A stretch of DNA of 64,000 nucleotides from Bacteroidaceae bacterium (GTDB taxonomy: Bacteria; Bacteroidota; Bacteroidia; Bacteroidales; Bacteroidaceae), in contig JAFUYM010000053.1 in NCBI GenBank assembly GCA_017470525.1, positions 1 to 64,000 of the forward strand. Direction: 5' to 3'. The position numbers and the translations under genes were made by a program. Shown piece by piece: positions 63,286 through 64,000 of this stretch. Each line of letters opens with the position of its first letter. Within the stretch, counting starts at the first letter, position 1. The notes below the pieces were generated by a model. That model saw nothing but the letters and a program-made list of their open reading frames with translations. It was not told where the DNA came from and made no database searches.

Positions 63286-63609
63286 TCAGTCTATATCACT
63301 ACCGTCACCTTCAGTGTCGGAGGATAACATGCTGATACATTTATTGATTTCGCGAACCAATCGGGTGATTTTCATCTTTGATTCCTTGATGTCGGCATCG
63401 CTGATTTCAATCATCTTGGCCAATTTCAGATTGTTGTAATCATTCTTGCTTTGAGCCAATTCGGCTTTGAGCGTCTTGATTTCTTCATCCTTGCCTTCCA
63501 ATTCGGCGTATAGGTCGGCATTCTCTTGTTTAAGCACACGAAATTGAGCGATGACTTGACGCACCTTCGCTTCAAATTTCTTCATTGACTGTCTTTCTTC
63601 TGCTGTCAT
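63286..63609 (-). CDS. Coiled-coil protein upstream of zapA (ZapB-like?)
   Basis: This 107-residue protein is nearly all charged coiled coil (MKKFEAKVRQVIAQFRVLKQENADLYAELEGKDEEIKTLKAELAQ), with a short segment (DADIKESKMKITRLVREINKCISML) and an acidic end. There is no signal or membrane segment. Its place upstream of zapA makes a ZapB-like division role tempting, but I rely on context alone. A TAAATTTG promoter on the minus strand lies 44 bp upstream. Confidence 0.6.
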   Translation of the reverse strand: MTAEERQSMKKFEAKVRQVIAQFRVLKQENADLYAELEGKDEEIKTLKAELAQSKNDYNNLKLAKMIEISDADIKESKMKITRLVREINKCISMLSSDTEGDGSDID

Positions 63610-63652
63610 TAGTTAATGTGCGTTAAACACGGATTGATGCAACAATTTTATG

Positions 63653-63660
63653 CAAATTTA
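63653..63660 (-). promoter_or_regulatory. Promoter of the coiled-coil/zapA genes
   Basis: The minus strand reads TAAATTTG followed by C. The leader to the ATG at 63609 is about 40 bases. Confidence 0.6.
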
Positions 63661-63766
63661 TATATTAAAATGGATTTTGCCAATCCTTTTGTAAGTTTTT
63701 TTTCGTTTGCTGATGAAAAAGATAAGAAGATGAGGCTTTTTTGTCTCTTTTTTAGTTTTTTAGTCT

Positions 63767-64000
63767 TCACTTTTTCATCTTTGCTTCAGCCTTAGCCACC
63801 TCTTCTTGCGACGGGTTAGGTTCTTTCTTTGCCAGTGTGATGAGGTTATAGACATACTCTTGAATCCATCCCTCGCTGAAACCCAGCATTTGTTGGTAGC
63901 GACGTACGGTGAAGACTGATTTCCTCACACTGTCATCATCCCATGTGTCTTTTGTCAGAATGTCATGAACGGTGCTGTCTGTCAGGTTCTTCACCATCTT
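63767..64000 (-). CDS. Partial gene, C-terminal end only
   Basis: The frame is open through the window end, so these 78 or so codons are the end of a larger gene. The visible part (LTKDTWDDDSVRKSVFTVRRYQQMLGFSEGWIQEYVYNLITLAKKE) is helical and ends in a Lys/Glu-rich tail. I do not recognise the family. An internal ATG at 63997 could be a start, but nothing supports it. Confidence 0.45.
   Translation of the reverse strand, partial: KMVKNLTDSTVHDILTKDTWDDDSVRKSVFTVRRYQQMLGFSEGWIQEYVYNLITLAKKEPNPSQEEVAKAEAKMKK

Overview
The window looks like chromosome from a member of the Bacteroidales, most likely Prevotellaceae. The evidence is a fused lpxC-fabZ gene, promoters of the Bacteroidetes type (TAnnTTTG, usually with an upstream TTTG-like element), long-form NusB, DUF5606 and DUF3276/PUR proteins, a type IX-like C-terminal sorting domain, BACON-like modules, and Wzi and SLBB capsule proteins. 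No tRNA, rRNA, CRISPR array, transposase or phage module was seen.

Layout. 1-371: no gene, short repeats and an orphan promoter. 372-6032: purM (minus), then a plus-strand lipid A block lpxD, lpxC-fabZ, lpxA followed by two small proteins. 6042-9357: miaA and a class A penicillin-binding protein. 9367-15592: a membrane-anchored kelch/AraC regulator and two overlapping genes for secreted proteins, closed by a perfect bidirectional terminator. 15661-20928 (minus): aroE, menG, purC, phoH, queF and a queuosine-precursor transporter, interrupted by two copies of a fold-back repeat. 21479-27751: a four-gene cluster (glycosyltransferase-DUF4922 fusion, SpoIID/LytB protein, two MFS carriers of AmpG type) that I infer is linked to cell-wall turnover. 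27892-29965: two lipoproteins, one an S41 protease homologue that seems to lack its catalytic dyad. 30015-32102: a ClpB-like gene without the N domain, cut by an in-frame TAG and carrying an internal deletion. 32339-33928: three tandem copies of a small membrane protein. 34166-37571 (minus): nusB, yajC, ybbR-like, coaE and DUF5606. 37824-40327: PUR protein, L25 with a long repeat-rich leader, pth and an S4 protein. 40446-43058 (minus): two peptidases. 43298-57874: a 12-gene exopolysaccharide/capsule locus. 57920-64000 (minus): a WecA/MraY-like priming enzyme, a lipoprotein, Wzi, RNase Y, ZapA, a coiled-coil protein and the tail of an unidentified gene.

How the genes work together. The polysaccharide locus has most parts of a Wzx/Wzy pathway: priming transferase, SLBB export protein, chain-length protein, flippase, polymerase, UDP-galactopyranose mutase, glycosyltransferases, a pyruvyltransferase, a WbsX-type protein and a GH26 enzyme. 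Wzi and a second priming enzyme lie just beyond it on the other strand. The centre of the locus is visibly more AT-rich than the housekeeping flanks.

The most unusual content is non-coding. Four intergenic sites carry three short core units spaced exactly 23 bp apart, in two sequence families. Two fold-back elements with the same 17-bp tip each begin 4 bp after a stop codon. A 95-bp inverted-repeat element occurs twice, both times between convergent genes. phoH and the queuosine transporter share a duplicated promoter region that would leave phoH nearly leaderless.
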